Part shown: positions 23,629 through 33,813 of the stretch, piece after piece
How the letters are laid out: each line of letters opens with the position of its first letter
How positions within the stretch are numbered: position 1 is the first letter of the stretch
NCBI GenBank assembly: GCA_033807695.1
Contig: CM066301.1
Span: 248,001 to 312,000 of the forward strand
Reading direction: 5' to 3'
DNA length: 64,000 bases
DNA from: Daedaleopsis sinensis
Lineage: Eukaryota > Basidiomycota > Agaricomycetes > Polyporales > Polyporaceae
The notes under the pieces: model-generated
Told to the model about the DNA's origin: nothing
The model's input: the letters and a program-made list of their open reading frames with translations, nothing else
Databases searched by the model: none
Program-made: the position numbers and the translations under genes

Positions 23629-26600
23629 CTAGTCCAAATCAACCAGACCGAGGTCAACACAGAAGTTGTGAAACTTCTCGCGGGCCAGGGCCTTGGTGAG
23701 GACGTCCGCGATCTGGTCGTCGGTGGGGACGTACTCCGCGCGGAGGTTGCCATCCTCGATCTCATCTCGAATGAAATGATGACGAACGGCAATGTGCTTC
23801 GTCCGATCGTGGAAAGTGGCGTTCTTCGCGAGAGCCATGGCCGACTGGTTGTCGACGAGGAGCAGCGTGCCTTGCTCGGGCGAGTCCGTCGCGATCTCCT
23901 CCAGCTCCTCAAACAATGTGCGGAACCAGAGGGCCTCCTTGGCGGATGAGGCCATCGCGATGTACTCTGCCTCAGTGCTGGACTGAGCGCAGGACGGCTG
24001 CTTCTTCGAGGACCAGCTGACGGCGGCGTTGGAGACGAAGAAGACGAATCCCGAGATGGAGCGGCGATCGTTGATGTCGGCGGCCCAGTCCGCGTCGACG
24101 TATCCTTGGAGGGCGCCGACGGTCTTGCCAGCGTTTCCGTCGTATACGAGCGCGCGGTCGACAGTTCCTCGGAGGTAGCGGAAGACACGCATGAGCGCGT
24201 CCCAGTGTTCCTTGCCGGGACAGTTCGCATGGCGGCTGAGTACGCCGACAGCGAACGCGATGTCCGGGCGTGTACCCAGCATGAGGTACATGAGCGATCC
24301 AAGGGCGCTCTGGTACTTCTGGGTGTCAACCTCGGCGGTGTCGAGCTTCGGGAGTTTTAGGTTTTGCACCATGGGGGTCGGCGCAGGGCGGCAGTCCGCC
24401 ATGCCGTGCTTCTCGAGGATGTCGAGCGTGTACCGGCGTTGGTTGAGAGTGAGGATCCTTCGAGCGCGGTCGCGTTTGATCTCCATGCCTAGAATGAAGT
24501 GAGCGTCGCCGAGACGGGTGATGTCCCAGTTGTTCTCCATCGTACGCTCGAGGTCGTCCATGAGCGCCTTGCTAGGGGAGAAAACGAGCATGTCGTCAAC
24601 GTAGACGGACACAATGAGGATCGTACCGTCGACGCGACGCCAGAAGAGGGCGTGGTCGGCGTTGCTGCGCGTGAACTCGAGGTCCGTGAAGACCTCGCGG
24701 ACCTTCTTGTACCACTCGCGGCCAGCTTGCTTCAATCCATACAGCGCCTTGCGTAGCTTCCAGACGATCTTGGTCGATTCACGGAAGCCCTTGGGGGCCT
24801 CCATGAAGATTTCCTCGTCGAGGTCGCCGTTGAGGAACGCGGACTTGACGTCGAGCTGATGGATGTGCCAGTCGTGCTTTGCGGCGAGTGAGAGAAGAGT
24901 GCGGATGGTGGTGTACTTAGCGACGGGCGCGAACGTCTCGGTATAGTCGATGCCTTCGATCTGCGTGAAGCCCTTGGCCACGAGACGGGCCTTGTACTTG
25001 TCGACGTTCCCGTTGGCGTCCCGCTTGATGCGGAACACCCACCGGCAGTCAACGACCTTGCGGCCGCGCGGACGCTCGACCTCGTCGAAGAGATTCGTGT
25101 TGACGAATTGGAGCATCTCCTGTGCCATGGCGGCCTTCCACATGTCTGCGTCGGGGCGTGCCACGGCTTCCTCGTACGACTGCGGTTCGTCGCTGAGAGT
25201 CGACGCGCGGTGCGCGAACTCTGCGCCCACTTCGTTTGCGTGCTCCTGCTCTGCTTCAGCGGCATCATCGCCCACTGGCTGTGGAGCCGGTGCGACCTGT
25301 TCCTCCCCTCCAGCGGCACGAGGACGGCGCGCGTAGGACGTGACCTTGAAGATCGGGTCCTCGCCGAGCCGGAGAGGCTGAGTCCGCATGCGCGAGGAGC
25401 GGCGCCGTTCCTCTGGCGGTGGAACGTGGTAGGGGGCAGGGATGCGCGGAGCCGCATTGCGTTGAGCGCGAGCGGGTCCAGCGGCAGCGGGGGACGGAGC
25501 GCGAGGCGGAGGCGGGGAAGGAGAGCGGGAGCGCGGCTGTGCGGCAGCCCCATCCGCAACGTCTTCCTCCTGAGGGAGAGGATCAGGGATGGGAGCGGGA
25601 GCAGGTCGAGCCGCTCTGCGCGATGGGGCATCGGGGATGTCCTCCTCGCTGACGAACTGGATGCGCGTTGCGGGGGTGCCTGCGGTCTCGGACGGGAAGA
25701 CGGGCTCCGTCGAGACGACTACGCGGGTCGGGACCGATTCGGGCTCCCCTTCGTCGAAGACGACGTCGCGGGACTCCAGAATGCGTCCAGTGGGGCGGTG
25801 CAGGAGCCGGTAGGCCTTCTTGCGCTCGGAGAAGCCGAGGAGCACGCACTCGAGCGACTTCGCGTCGAGCTTCTTGCGCTGCTTGTCAGGAACGTGGACG
25901 TGTGCCTTGCAGCCGAACGGTCGGATGTGCGCGACGGAGGGTTTGACACCGGTGTAGGCTTCCTGTGGAGTGGTCTCGTCCCCGAGCGCGCTGGATGGCG
26001 TCATGTTGAGGATGTGGACCGCGTACTTGGCGGCCTCGCCCCAGTACGTCGGCGGTAGGCCACTCTCCGCGAGCATCGTGCGGACCTTGTCGAAGATCGT
26101 GCGCCAGGCGCGCTCCGCGAGACCGTTCTCCTGTGGAGTGTCCGGGTTCGTCAGCTCGTGCTTGATCCCGCGTGCGTTGCAGATCGCGACGACGTCTTTG
26201 TTGACGTACTCCCCTCCACCGTCCGATCGGATGATCGCAACCGGTTCGCCCACTAGGTTCTCCACGTGGGTGATGTGCGCGTCCAGGGTAGACGGCTGGT
26301 CGGACTTCGCCTTGAGCAGGTAGACCGTCAGATGGTGTGAGTAACCATCGACGTACACATCGGCGTAGTTCTCGCCGGACGGGGTCGATACCTGGACGGG
26401 GCCTGAGAGGTCGGAGTGGATGCGGTAGTTGGGACGGGGGTACTCGGCGGACGTGGTCTTCGGGATGACGTTCCGAGTCTGCTTGCCAGCGAGACACGGA
26501 GAACAGACTCCATCGGGCTTCTTAGATGCGCCGACGAGTGCCATGCCCTTGACCAGTCCCTTGCGGACCATCTTGATCACGGTGTCCGGGCTGATGTGAG

Positions 26601-28206
26601 CGAGACGGCGGTGCCAGGTCTGAACGGTCGCACGAGACTCGCCGCTAGCGCGTGCCACGAGCGCGGAGATGTCAGGAGTCGGACCGGGGTCGGAGACCTC
26701 GGATCCATCGACGTCGAGGGTGGCGATCGAGGCGGACACGGGAGCGTTGACGGATCCGCGGAGGACGTACAGTCCGTCCTTGTGCACGACGGTGCCGACA
26801 GATTGGCCATCTGGTGCGACGATCCTGCAGCCGTTGCGGAGGAAGTTGACTGCGTATCCCCGCGAGACGAGCGCGGAGACGGAGAGCAGGTTTCCGTTGA
26901 GGTCGGGGACATGGTAGACGAAAGGGACCAGGATTTCGAGCGGATCGGATTGCTCGTCGTCCTTGAGTGAGAGGCGGACAGAGCCTACGCCGATGGCGAG
27001 GATGAACCGCTCGTCACCCATCCAGACGCGGACCGGGGTGTGCAGCACCTTGTACGTGTCGAAGTAGTCGCGGTGCGAGCTCATCGGAGCGGACGCGCCG
27101 GAGTCTATGATCCAGCGGGTCGGGTCTGACGATCGGAGGGCCTTCGCAACGTAGAGGCGGACGACCTCGTCGCTCGGGTGAGCCATGGGTGCGACGTGCA
27201 CTTCGGCGACCTTCGCGGTGAGATCCGCTTGAGCTGCGGGGGCCGCGTCCTTCTTCGCTGCGGCTCTGGCGGCTGCGGCTGCTTGCTCGGACTTGAGCTT
27301 CCGGCACTCGTCCTTGACGTGCCCTTTCTTCCTGCAGTGGCCGCAGGTCGGCTTGTCGTCGTCCTGCTTGCCTCTCTTCTTGTCCTTGCCCTTGAACGAG
27401 TTGCCGTTCGAGCTCCCCTTGTGCTGAGCGCGGGCGACGAGAGCGTTGAGCTGCTGATCGCCTTTCAGCTGCTTCTCGTGCTCGGTGACTTGCTCGATCA
27501 CGAGCTCCGGGGTGAGCGACGCCTGTGACGACATGAGGATCGTGCTGAGGGTCTTGTACGAAGGGGGAAGGGAGACGACCATGGCGATGGCGACGATGAC
27601 CTCATCGAGGTGGATCCCGAAGCCAACGAGTTGATGGTGCTTGTGGACCATCTCGTCGAGCTGAGGGCGGATGGCGGACTCGTCAGAGAGCGTGCCTCGG
27701 AAGAGATCGCGTATGAGGAACGCGATCGTCTGCTTGCCGGTACCCTCGTAGCTCGTCATGAGCTTGAGCCAGATCTTGCGTGCGGTGGGCTCGTGAACTA
27801 CGCCGTCCAGCGGGACGTCCTCCAGCGTGAGCGTGATCTGCATCTGGGCGAGCTGATCACGCCTTTTCCAGGCCGCGTAGGCGTCTGGATCGGCCTTCAC
27901 GTCGGGCATCGGTTCCGCGCCTGAGATGATACCCCAGAGCTCGCGGAGCTCGAGGATCTTTTGGCATCGATACTTCCAGGTCTTGAAGTTTGATGCATCA
28001 TTTTTGAGGGCGGCGATGTCGTAGAGGCGATTGGAGCCGGAGGGGAATGTGGACGAGGGTGTGAGCGCACCTGATACAGCAGCTGACAAACTCGCAGATA
28101 GCGACGGTGTTTGAGTTGTGCCAGACGCTTGGGCTGGCGTGGCGCTGGTATCTGTCGTAGAAGGCATGGTGTGATGTATTGCTGGGAAGATTTTCGAAAG
28201 AAGCAA
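23629..28206 (-). CDS. Copia gag-pol polyprotein
   Basis: A single 1525-codon frame encodes every domain in copia order. Gag occupies about residues 1-300 and ends in a CCHC knuckle (CGHCRKKGHVKDEC, near 288-301). The aspartic protease shows WIIDSGAS (near 365). Integrase has the HHCC zinc site (WHRRLAH, then CSPCLAGK, from about 530) and the catalytic core with IHSDLSG, RSDGGGEYVN and NGLAERA. Reverse transcriptase has KARLVAKGFTQ, LDVKSAFLNGDL, LYGLKQAGREW and the YVDD active site (near 1200). RNase H has YVDADWA (near 1372), SSTEAEYIA and DNQSAMALA, with DRTKHIAVRHHFIRD near the end. All catalytic residues are present and there is no stop or shift. Gag and pol are in one frame, as in many copia elements. 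The start could be 28206 or the next in-frame ATG at 28167. It makes the virus-like particle and the enzymes for cDNA synthesis and integration. Confidence 0.97.
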   Translation of the reverse strand: MLLSKIFPAIHHTMPSTTDTSATPAQASGTTQTPSLSASLSAAVSGALTPSSTFPSGSNRLYDIAALKNDASNFKTWKYRCQKILELRELWGIISGAEPMPDVKADPDAYAAWKRRDQLAQMQITLTLEDVPLDGVVHEPTARKIWLKLMTSYEGTGKQTIAFLIRDLFRGTLSDESAIRPQLDEMVHKHHQLVGFGIHLDEVIVAIAMVVSLPPSYKTLSTILMSSQASLTPELVIEQVTEHEKQLKGDQQLNALVARAQHKGSSNGNSFKGKDKKRGKQDDDKPTCGHCRKKGHVKDECRKLKSEQAAAAARAAAKKDAAPAAQADLTAKVAEVHVAPMAHPSDEVVRLYVAKALRSSDPTRWIIDSGASAPMSSHRDYFDTYKVLHTPVRVWMGDERFILAIGVGSVRLSLKDDEQSDPLEILVPFVYHVPDLNGNLLSVSALVSRGYAVNFLRNGCRIVAPDGQSVGTVVHKDGLYVLRGSVNAPVSASIATLDVDGSEVSDPGPTPDISALVARASGESRATVQTWHRRLAHISPDTVIKMVRKGLVKGMALVGASKKPDGVCSPCLAGKQTRNVIPKTTSAEYPRPNYRIHSDLSGPVQVSTPSGENYADVYVDGYSHHLTVYLLKAKSDQPSTLDAHITHVENLVGEPVAIIRSDGGGEYVNKDVVAICNARGIKHELTNPDTPQENGLAERAWRTIFDKVRTMLAESGLPPTYWGEAAKYAVHILNMTPSSALGDETTPQEAYTGVKPSVAHIRPFGCKAHVHVPDKQRKKLDAKSLECVLLGFSERKKAYRLLHRPTGRILESRDVVFDEGEPESVPTRVVVSTEPVFPSETAGTPATRIQFVSEEDIPDAPSRRAARPAPAPIPDPLPQEEDVADGAAAQPRSRSPSPPPPRAPSPAAAGPARAQRNAAPRIPAPYHVPPPEERRRSSRMRTQPLRLGEDPIFKVTSYARRPRAAGGEEQVAPAPQPVGDDAAEAEQEHANEVGAEFAHRASTLSDEPQSYEEAVARPDADMWKAAMAQEMLQFVNTNLFDEVERPRGRKVVDCRWVFRIKRDANGNVDKYKARLVAKGFTQIEGIDYTETFAPVAKYTTIRTLLSLAAKHDWHIHQLDVKSAFLNGDLDEEIFMEAPKGFRESTKIVWKLRKALYGLKQAGREWYKKVREVFTDLEFTRSNADHALFWRRVDGTILIVSVYVDDMLVFSPSKALMDDLERTMENNWDITRLGDAHFILGMEIKRDRARRILTLNQRRYTLDILEKHGMADCRPAPTPMVQNLKLPKLDTAEVDTQKYQSALGSLMYLMLGTRPDIAFAVGVLSRHANCPGKEHWDALMRVFRYLRGTVDRALVYDGNAGKTVGALQGYVDADWAADINDRRSISGFVFFVSNAAVSWSSKKQPSCAQSSTEAEYIAMASSAKEALWFRTLFEELEEIATDSPEQGTLLLVDNQSAMALAKNATFHDRTKHIAVRHHFIRDEIEDGNLRAEYVPTDDQIADVLTKALAREKFHNFCVDLGLVDLD

Positions 28207-28282
28207 GGAACGTGGGATTTGGCTGTGTGGAAGCGCAGAGATAGAGATGTGGGGTTTCCTGTTGGTCTAGAGCGATTCAACA

Positions 28283-28294
28283 GGGCTCATAACC
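28283..28294 (-). promoter_or_regulatory. Copia primer binding site (initiator-tRNA-Met type)
   Basis: Directly next to the 5' LTR the minus strand reads GGTTATGAGCCC. This is complementary to GGGCTCATAACC, the anticodon stem-loop sequence of eukaryotic initiator tRNA-Met, rather than to the tRNA 3' end. That pattern is known from copia elements primed by a cleaved tRNA half. Confidence 0.8.
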
Positions 28295-28665
28295 TGTCGT
28301 AGTTTGGATGGGCAGCGGGCTAGACGAGGGAACGAGTCTCAGTCTGTGTGCGTGAAGACAACAGCTGCAGTTCATTAGTACTGTACCTAGACGAGGGAAC
28401 GAGTCTACATGGTACTGTTAGTTACATGAACATGAACGTATGATAAAGGAACGTGGATCTTACCTCAGTCTGTGTGCGTGAAGACAACAGCTGAGGAAAG
28501 AGTAGCGAGACGAACGATGAAAAGATAGAGCGGCGTCTACGGATTATGTAACGAGCGTCTAGTCAGCGTAACTAGTAAGTACTGTACGATGTACCATAAG
28601 AAAAGAGAAGGGGACTATCGTAACGTATAGTAAGGAAAGGATAGTCCATGGTCTGTACTATAACA
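28295..28665 (-). repeat. 5' LTR of the copia element
   Basis: A 371-bp direct repeat of 23231-23601, indistinguishable from it by eye. As the 5' LTR on the minus strand it should contain the element's promoter. It is followed outward by the target duplication TATCC and inward (28283-28294) by the primer binding site. Confidence 0.95.
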
Positions 28666-28928
28666 TATCCCTGCAAACGTACGCAGGCTGCATGATTCCT
28701 GACGCTCAAAGATGCAGAGTCCTTCAACAATTAGCCTTGTCGAGCGAGGTACAGTGGCTGCCGGGACATACCCTCGTGAGGGATTTGCGACGAACCTACG
28801 GTGCTGTGCACCACGAGTGGCTAGTACACCCAAGTGCGAGGAGCGTAGAAGAAAAGCTGTGCGCAATGCTGTTATCTCGTAGCGACTGCATCAGGGGCTG
28901 AGCACCTACTTCGACGATGTGGTCTTGA

Positions 28929-29455
28929 GCTAACTCGTCTGCCGGGGCCGCCTCTACTAGCTCCAACGCGTCCTGTCTAGACGACGCGCTGGTGTCGAAT
29001 CGACTGCTATCCCACCATTCTGGTACCGGCTACCACCCCACTGCCAGCTCAGGCTCACGCGGGCCCTTGACACCTGTGGAGACAGCGCTCGTCGTCGTGT
29101 TTGTGGTGATCGCTATGTTTATCGTGGTGTTCGCCGTATACAGACGACTGCACCAGGGCGAAGGTCAGTGCCACAAGCCATAGTGTTCCGCGTGTCGCAG
29201 TCGCTCACGGGCAGTCTTCCTACAGTTAACGACACCGAGCGCGCCGAGTTTGACGAGCAGATGACTACGCCGTAGATCAATGAACACGCCCCGGGCCCCG
29301 TCGTTGCACCTTGGGAGCGGGCGACGTCTGGGGAGGCGACGGTTGTTGGACGAGAAGACACGAAGCCGTATGTGGACTCGGGAAATCTAGCTACTACTAT
29401 GATAGATGGGCCTCCACCATATTCTCCTGCTTCTTTGCCCAGACGATCGGCATGA
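28929..29455 (+). pseudogene. Small single-pass membrane protein with PPPY tail, interrupted by TAG
   Basis: The frame opens at 28929, just after a TGA, with a Ser/Thr/Gly-rich segment. It then runs into one hydrophobic helix (ETALVVVFVVIAMFIVVFAV) followed by basic YRRLHQGE. A GT-AG intron (29164-29225) leads to a charged tail, DTERAEFDEQMTTP. A TAG at 29273-29275 interrupts the tail. The same frame continues for 59 codons to a TGA at 29453 and includes MIDGPPPYSPASL, a PPxY motif matching the paralogue at 30214-30624. A single C-to-T change in a CAG codon would explain the stop. No ATG lies in the open part, so the 5' exon is missing or undetected; the copia insertion ends only 260 bases upstream. 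The function is unknown; PPxY motifs bind WW domains of NEDD4/Rsp5-type ubiquitin ligases. Confidence 0.5.
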
Positions 29456-30213
29456 TGCCTTTGTACTCTGCCGCCGACATACTGACTATGCGGGGTCAAG
29501 TTTAAGTTACTAGATGTCATTATACCCCAGCATAGATTACAAGCCATAGATCCTCTCCACGAATTTCATACTTCTTCTTGAATTTCATACCTTGCTAAAC
29601 CTTCTATGCCAGAGGCAGTGTGAGCGGTGCGGCATGAGCGTTGGCAATTGCTGGTCGTTTGGACGACCGCTTAGCAACATTCGATCTTAAAAAGGCAACT
29701 TTGATGGGGTCGTAGCAATACACAGCCAAACAAAGCAGCGCATCGCTGGCACCAGGCAAGGCTTCCACCCTGTTCTCTCTTACACACCGCACCGAGGCCA
29801 AGCCTACCCATCTCCTCCTGATATCATCTGGTAGAGTCAAAATTTCTCCTACTTAATTGAGTTGCATCTACACAACTGAATCCAGGGCCACGCACGTTCT
29901 TTAGGTGTTCAAGTTTGCGGATCATTAAGTAGTAGTAGTAGCAGGCTGAGACTTCTGAGGGTCTAACCGTCATCCTCGCTGAGTTGCACGCAATACCGCT
30001 GCAGTTCAGTCTGAGCCGCGCATATTGCCACACGGAAACTGCGGGCCTCGTACGGCGGTGCGTCCATAGCCTCAAATAAGCCAGGTGAGCGCCCAACATG
30101 ATAGTGTTTTCAAAGCGAAGTCCCATTGATAAATCGTTGGTTCAGACAGCACACCTACGCTTCATCGTTTGAACACCTATCATTATAGTACTGTCCCCCA
30201 CAGCACCGTCAAA
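29456..30213. other. Intergenic, no gene seen
   Basis: Minus-strand frames at 29604-29840 and 29824-30126 have no recognisable domain. A short TAG triplet run (TAGTAGTAGTAG) lies near 29930. Confidence 0.4.
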
Positions 30214-30624
30214 ATGACCTCAACTACAGGGTCGCGCACAGCCGCCATCATTGAGATCGCCTTGTTAGTGGTACTGGTATACGTGGTATCGCTCGTGACC
30301 ATCGTGTACCGAAGACAGCGATGGCCGCAAGGTCAGCCGCTCACCTACTGCCATTTCTCACTCTGCACGCCTGACTACAGCTGCTGTGCTGCAGATCGTG
30401 CTCTCCGCCGCTACCAGGCCGACGACGAGGAGAGCGCGGGTCACTTGAATCGCCCCGACGAACAGACGCTTCCCTTGCTCTCTCAGAGCTCGCCGGACCT
30501 CTCTGATGCGACGGCTTCTGGACTGCACGGCGAGGAGGTGCGCGTTGACGCTATGAACCCATTTTTGCCACCGACAGACCCGCCTCCGCTCTATACCCCC
30601 TCTCCACTAATTTCTGCTACCTGA
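30214..30624 (+). CDS. Small single-pass membrane protein with PPPLY motif
   Basis: The open frame gives 136 residues from the ATG at 30214; 30169 is an alternative start. A very short N-terminus is followed by one transmembrane helix (AAIIEIALLVVLVYVVSLV) and a basic stop-transfer sequence (YRRQRWP). The cytosolic tail is acidic and ends with NPFLPPTDPPPLYTP, a PPxY motif. The helix, basic flank and tail match the broken paralogue at 28929-29455, where an intron splits the region after the helix. An in-phase GT-AG intron may also exist here, starting near 30332 and removing the Cys-rich stretch; the frame is open either way. Small PPxY membrane proteins can recruit Rsp5-type ubiquitin ligases, so an adaptor role is possible but unproven. 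An upstream exon for an extracellular part may be missing. Confidence 0.5.
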   Translation: MTSTTGSRTAAIIEIALLVVLVYVVSLVTIVYRRQRWPQGQPLTYCHFSLCTPDYSCCAADRALRRYQADDEESAGHLNRPDEQTLPLLSQSSPDLSDATASGLHGEEVRVDAMNPFLPPTDPPPLYTPSPLISAT

Positions 30625-31341
30625 CTCGCTCTCCCGTGTGCTGAGCGTCTAACTGTCCGATATCGGAGGCATCTTTTGCGATCTTACTAGCACTTAATGG
30701 ATGGACTCTGGACTGATACCCTCTCATATCGTGCTCGAAATATCTTAATTGGGGCGGTGTCTCTACTGAAACCGCTCGGGTTTGCCTTACCCCGCTCACT
30801 GCCCGCTTCTATGTCTATACGTGAATCGCAGGAAAGCCGTCCAAGAATTTCATCTTAAGGTATGTGATCACATCTCTAGATCTAGTGTCGGATAGCACTG
30901 CTCATACCCAGATCAACTTCAGTTCAACATTGGCACAGTGACGCATCCTTGCTCGGTGTCCTATCCCCACTCACCAGGACAGTGGTTTCACCCTCGTACT
31001 CTCAAGCTCCGTTCCTCAATGAGACCGTGGGCCTTCTCTTGGACCGGAATACCAGCGTACTCCGTCGTCACCGTGTTTGTGTCCGAATCCTCTCTCCTTA
31101 CGCAGACGTTCCCGCCGCTCGTCGACTGAGCCTTGACGCATAGTGCCGGTAGAACGCGTTGGTCTTCCTCGAACTCACCGACGGCGCTCGTCGTGGTCCG
31201 GTGTCGCGTCATGAACCATTCATGGCAGCTTTCAACACATCTATCACACTAAGTCAGATGAACGCAGCTGTTTCAAGTCCAGTAACACACAAAGGTAAAG
31301 TTGATCATGCTAGTATCCGACATGGCGAACACATCTCCCCA
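30625..31341. other. Intergenic, no gene seen
   Basis: Short frames only. It is probably the 3' flank shared by the converging membrane-protein gene and the first aldo-keto reductase. Confidence 0.45.
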
Positions 31342-33141
31342 TCACGAGTGGCCGATGATCTTGAGCGGCTGGTACGGCTCCTCGAGATACTTCATCTCCT
31401 CCTCCGTGAGCGTCACATCGAGCGACCCTATATGCAGCAAGCGTGAGCCATGATCCTCTCGCACGAGGACAACAGTATCAGAGATGCTGACCGAGGATGT
31501 CCTCGAGGTTGGACAGATTCGTCGTGCCGATGATGGGCGCGGTCACGCCAGGCTTCGCCATGATCCAGGCCATCGATATCTGCGCCATACTGACGCTCTT
31601 CTTCTTAGCCAGCTCCTCGATTCTAACGAGTCGATGAGGTCAGCACTGCGAGCGTGGTGCAGGTCCGAGTCGGGGATCACGCACCTAGCATTGAGGTCAG
31701 GGAGGAAGGGGATGTTGTATCCCGCTTGCCATCTGCAGAAGCGCGAGGTCAGAAGGCCAAATCCCGACTCAGCGGTGTCAAAAGCTCGGCACAGACCCAT
31801 CTGTCTTCGCGCGCAGTGACTCGGTGTTCACCGGGTGGGAGATCAAGCCGCGTGCGAGCGGGGAATACGGTATGGAGCCGACGCCAAACATCTGCAAGAA
31901 GGGACATTGTTATCTACATCGATCGGCGTGCAATTGAGAAGGGCGGACGGACCTTGAGAGTGGGGAACATCTCGCGTTCTTCTTCCCGGTAGAGCACGCT
32001 GTAATTGTTCTGCATCGAGATGAAAGGAGTGAGGTTGTGCGTGATCGCGTAGTCTGCGCAAGATATTAGAACATGCTCTAGGACGGCACTCGCGCACGAC
32101 CGCAAATGCGAACATACTCTGCATAGCATGGACTGCGAAGGCGAGAAACTCGTAAGCTGAAAGTAAAGGATTGCGACGGCGGCAAAGACCACGTACATTG
32201 ATAAGCGTAACAAGAGCTCATGCCGATGTAGCGGACGTAGCCCGCCTGTACTATGTCGTGGAGGGCTTGCATCTAGAATAGAGGCCTTAGACTCAGAGCA
32301 CGGTAAAAGTACTTATCTGGTGGACGTACCGTTTCCTCGATGGGGGTGTCAGGGTCGAATCGGTGGCCTAATAAATGTGAGCACAAAGAAGACAACGTCT
32401 GTACGACGAGAAATCGCGTACACTGAAGGAGATCAATGCAGTCGAGCTGAAGGCGTGCAAGGCTGGCCTTGACAGAGTCAAAGATGTGCTGTAGGTTTGC
32501 CTTGCAGTCAACTTCTGAGGCTTGTAGAATTTTGGCGAACGTAATACCTTGCGGTTGAGACCCTTCTGGTTGATAATACCGAGCTCCTCAGGTGTCTTTC
32601 CAGACGTGTATATGTCGAAACCGTAGTCCTTCGGGATAGCGCACCACAGCTGCCATAGGCATATCAATGCCTGCCGTGTACTCGAAGGTGAAGACGGCGC
32701 ACCTTGGTCATGATCACAAGCTCCTCGCGCGGCAGGTTCAACTTCTTGATGGCGTTTCCGAGAATTATCTCAGATAGGCCGTTCGAGTACATCTAAACGG
32801 GTCTGTCAGCGAGATTTTTCGTCTGCCCATGCCTGGGACCACTCACATTGGCAGTATCAAAAGTCGTAATCCCGTGTTCGTAACTGAAAAAACAACCTAG
32901 TGAGTACTACGTAGGCACATGTTGTACAGAATGCGCCTCACGCGTATTTGATGTGCTTGATACCCTCCTCCTCAGGCAAGACCCAGGCTTGCCACTGAGG
33001 CGAGCCGTACGACATGCATCCAAGAATGATTCTGGATACCTTCAGCCCCGAGGTCCCGAGACGGACTACATAGCTAGGTCAGTTCAATGACAAGCTGAGG
33101 ACCGCAAGACAGTACTCGCCGTACGACATCTTTGGCGTCAT
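31342..33141 (-). CDS. Aldo-keto reductase, copy 1 of 5
   Basis: An NADP(H)-dependent reductase of the aryl-alcohol-dehydrogenase-like AKR type, acting on aldehydes and ketones in the cytosol. Read from MTPKMSYG at 33141 to KIIGHS at 31342. The tetrad is present: Asp in TFDTAN, Tyr in the MYSNG that follows an intron, Lys in IMTK and His in LQCHRFD. The cofactor-binding end shows MAQISMAWIMAKPGVTAPII. Conserved exon blocks include SGLKVSRIILGCMSYG, QAGYVRYIGMSSCYAYQ and REEEREMFPTLKMFGVGSIP. All blocks could be linked through GT-AG introns, about 12 exons for roughly 345 residues, so it looks intact. Its YSNG, GKTPEE and NYAITH features pair it with copy 5 rather than with its neighbour, copy 2. 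No TATA box like those of copies 2-5 was found. The natural substrate is unknown. Confidence 0.9.
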
Positions 33142-33813
33142 ATTGCAAGGTGCGGCTGTGTAAAAGAAGATGGAGTTATGGGGTCGAATTGTTGATTACG
33201 GCCGTCCGCATGTGCACTAGGTATAGGCTGAGGGAGCGATACTGGTACTGACGCCTGGGAATCGCAAGTCGGGGTGGGTTACGCCGCGTTTGTGATCCTG
33301 CTTATCAGCCTTTTGAATGAAATGAAATTTCCCGCTCGGATTTTCTACTAGCTTAGCAATAATAGCAGTCCCCGCTCGGGGACAGCAGAGGGCACAGACT
33401 CGGAAGTGAAGATCTAGCGCCCGTCGGTTGGAGAATCAGATAGAGGAGGAGGGTAAATTCAGCCGCAGCAGATGAGTGAAACACATCCGCCTAAGACGAT
33501 TGCGATCGATTAGCTAGGCACATGCTTACCTATGTGAAACTTTGAGAAGATGAACGTTAACCCCTTACTGAATCCAAAAGGCCGATCGGGCATGCAATGA
33601 GATTATAAAGCGCCTCGCGCCCCCTAAAAACAAGTCAATACCCGATGTTCGTACAGGTGGGTCTCGAGTCCCAGCACTCGTAGCTTACCGTGGCAATACA
33701 CCTACACTACAACGTACCGACACGGTCTGGATTATTGGAGGACACGACTCAACCTCACGGCAACATCATACACATCCGCTCCCTCTTCGGCAGACTTCCG
33801 CACTCAGGCGGTC
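33142..33813. other. Intergenic between reductase copies 1 and 2
   Basis: No gene was seen. It should hold the copy 1 promoter and the copy 2 3' end. A plus-strand frame of 67 codons at 33690-33893 overlaps copy 2 and is a shadow. Confidence 0.6.

Larger units (their letters stand above)
23231..28665 (-). mobile_element. Complete Ty1/copia LTR retrotransposon
   Basis: The 5435-bp element is bounded by two 371-bp direct LTRs (23231-23601 and 28295-28665) that show no difference by eye. Both begin TG and end CA. The flanks carry a perfect 5-bp target duplication, TATCC, at 23226-23230 and 28666-28670. One uninterrupted gag-pol frame runs on the minus strand, so the 5' LTR is the right-hand one. 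A primer site abuts the 5' LTR and a purine tract abuts the 3' LTR. Identical LTRs plus an open frame mean a recent insertion that could still be mobile. Domain order PR-INT-RT-RH places it in Pseudoviridae-type copia elements. Confidence 0.97.

Noticed and set aside
24732..25631. Long minus-strand Ser/Thr/Arg-rich frame of 299 codons inside the copia element
   Set aside because: It overlaps the gag-pol frame, which has all the conserved motifs; the alternative frame is a composition artefact of GC-rich coding DNA.
25108..26058. Plus-strand frame of 316 codons
   Set aside because: It is antisense to the copia integrase region and has no domain.
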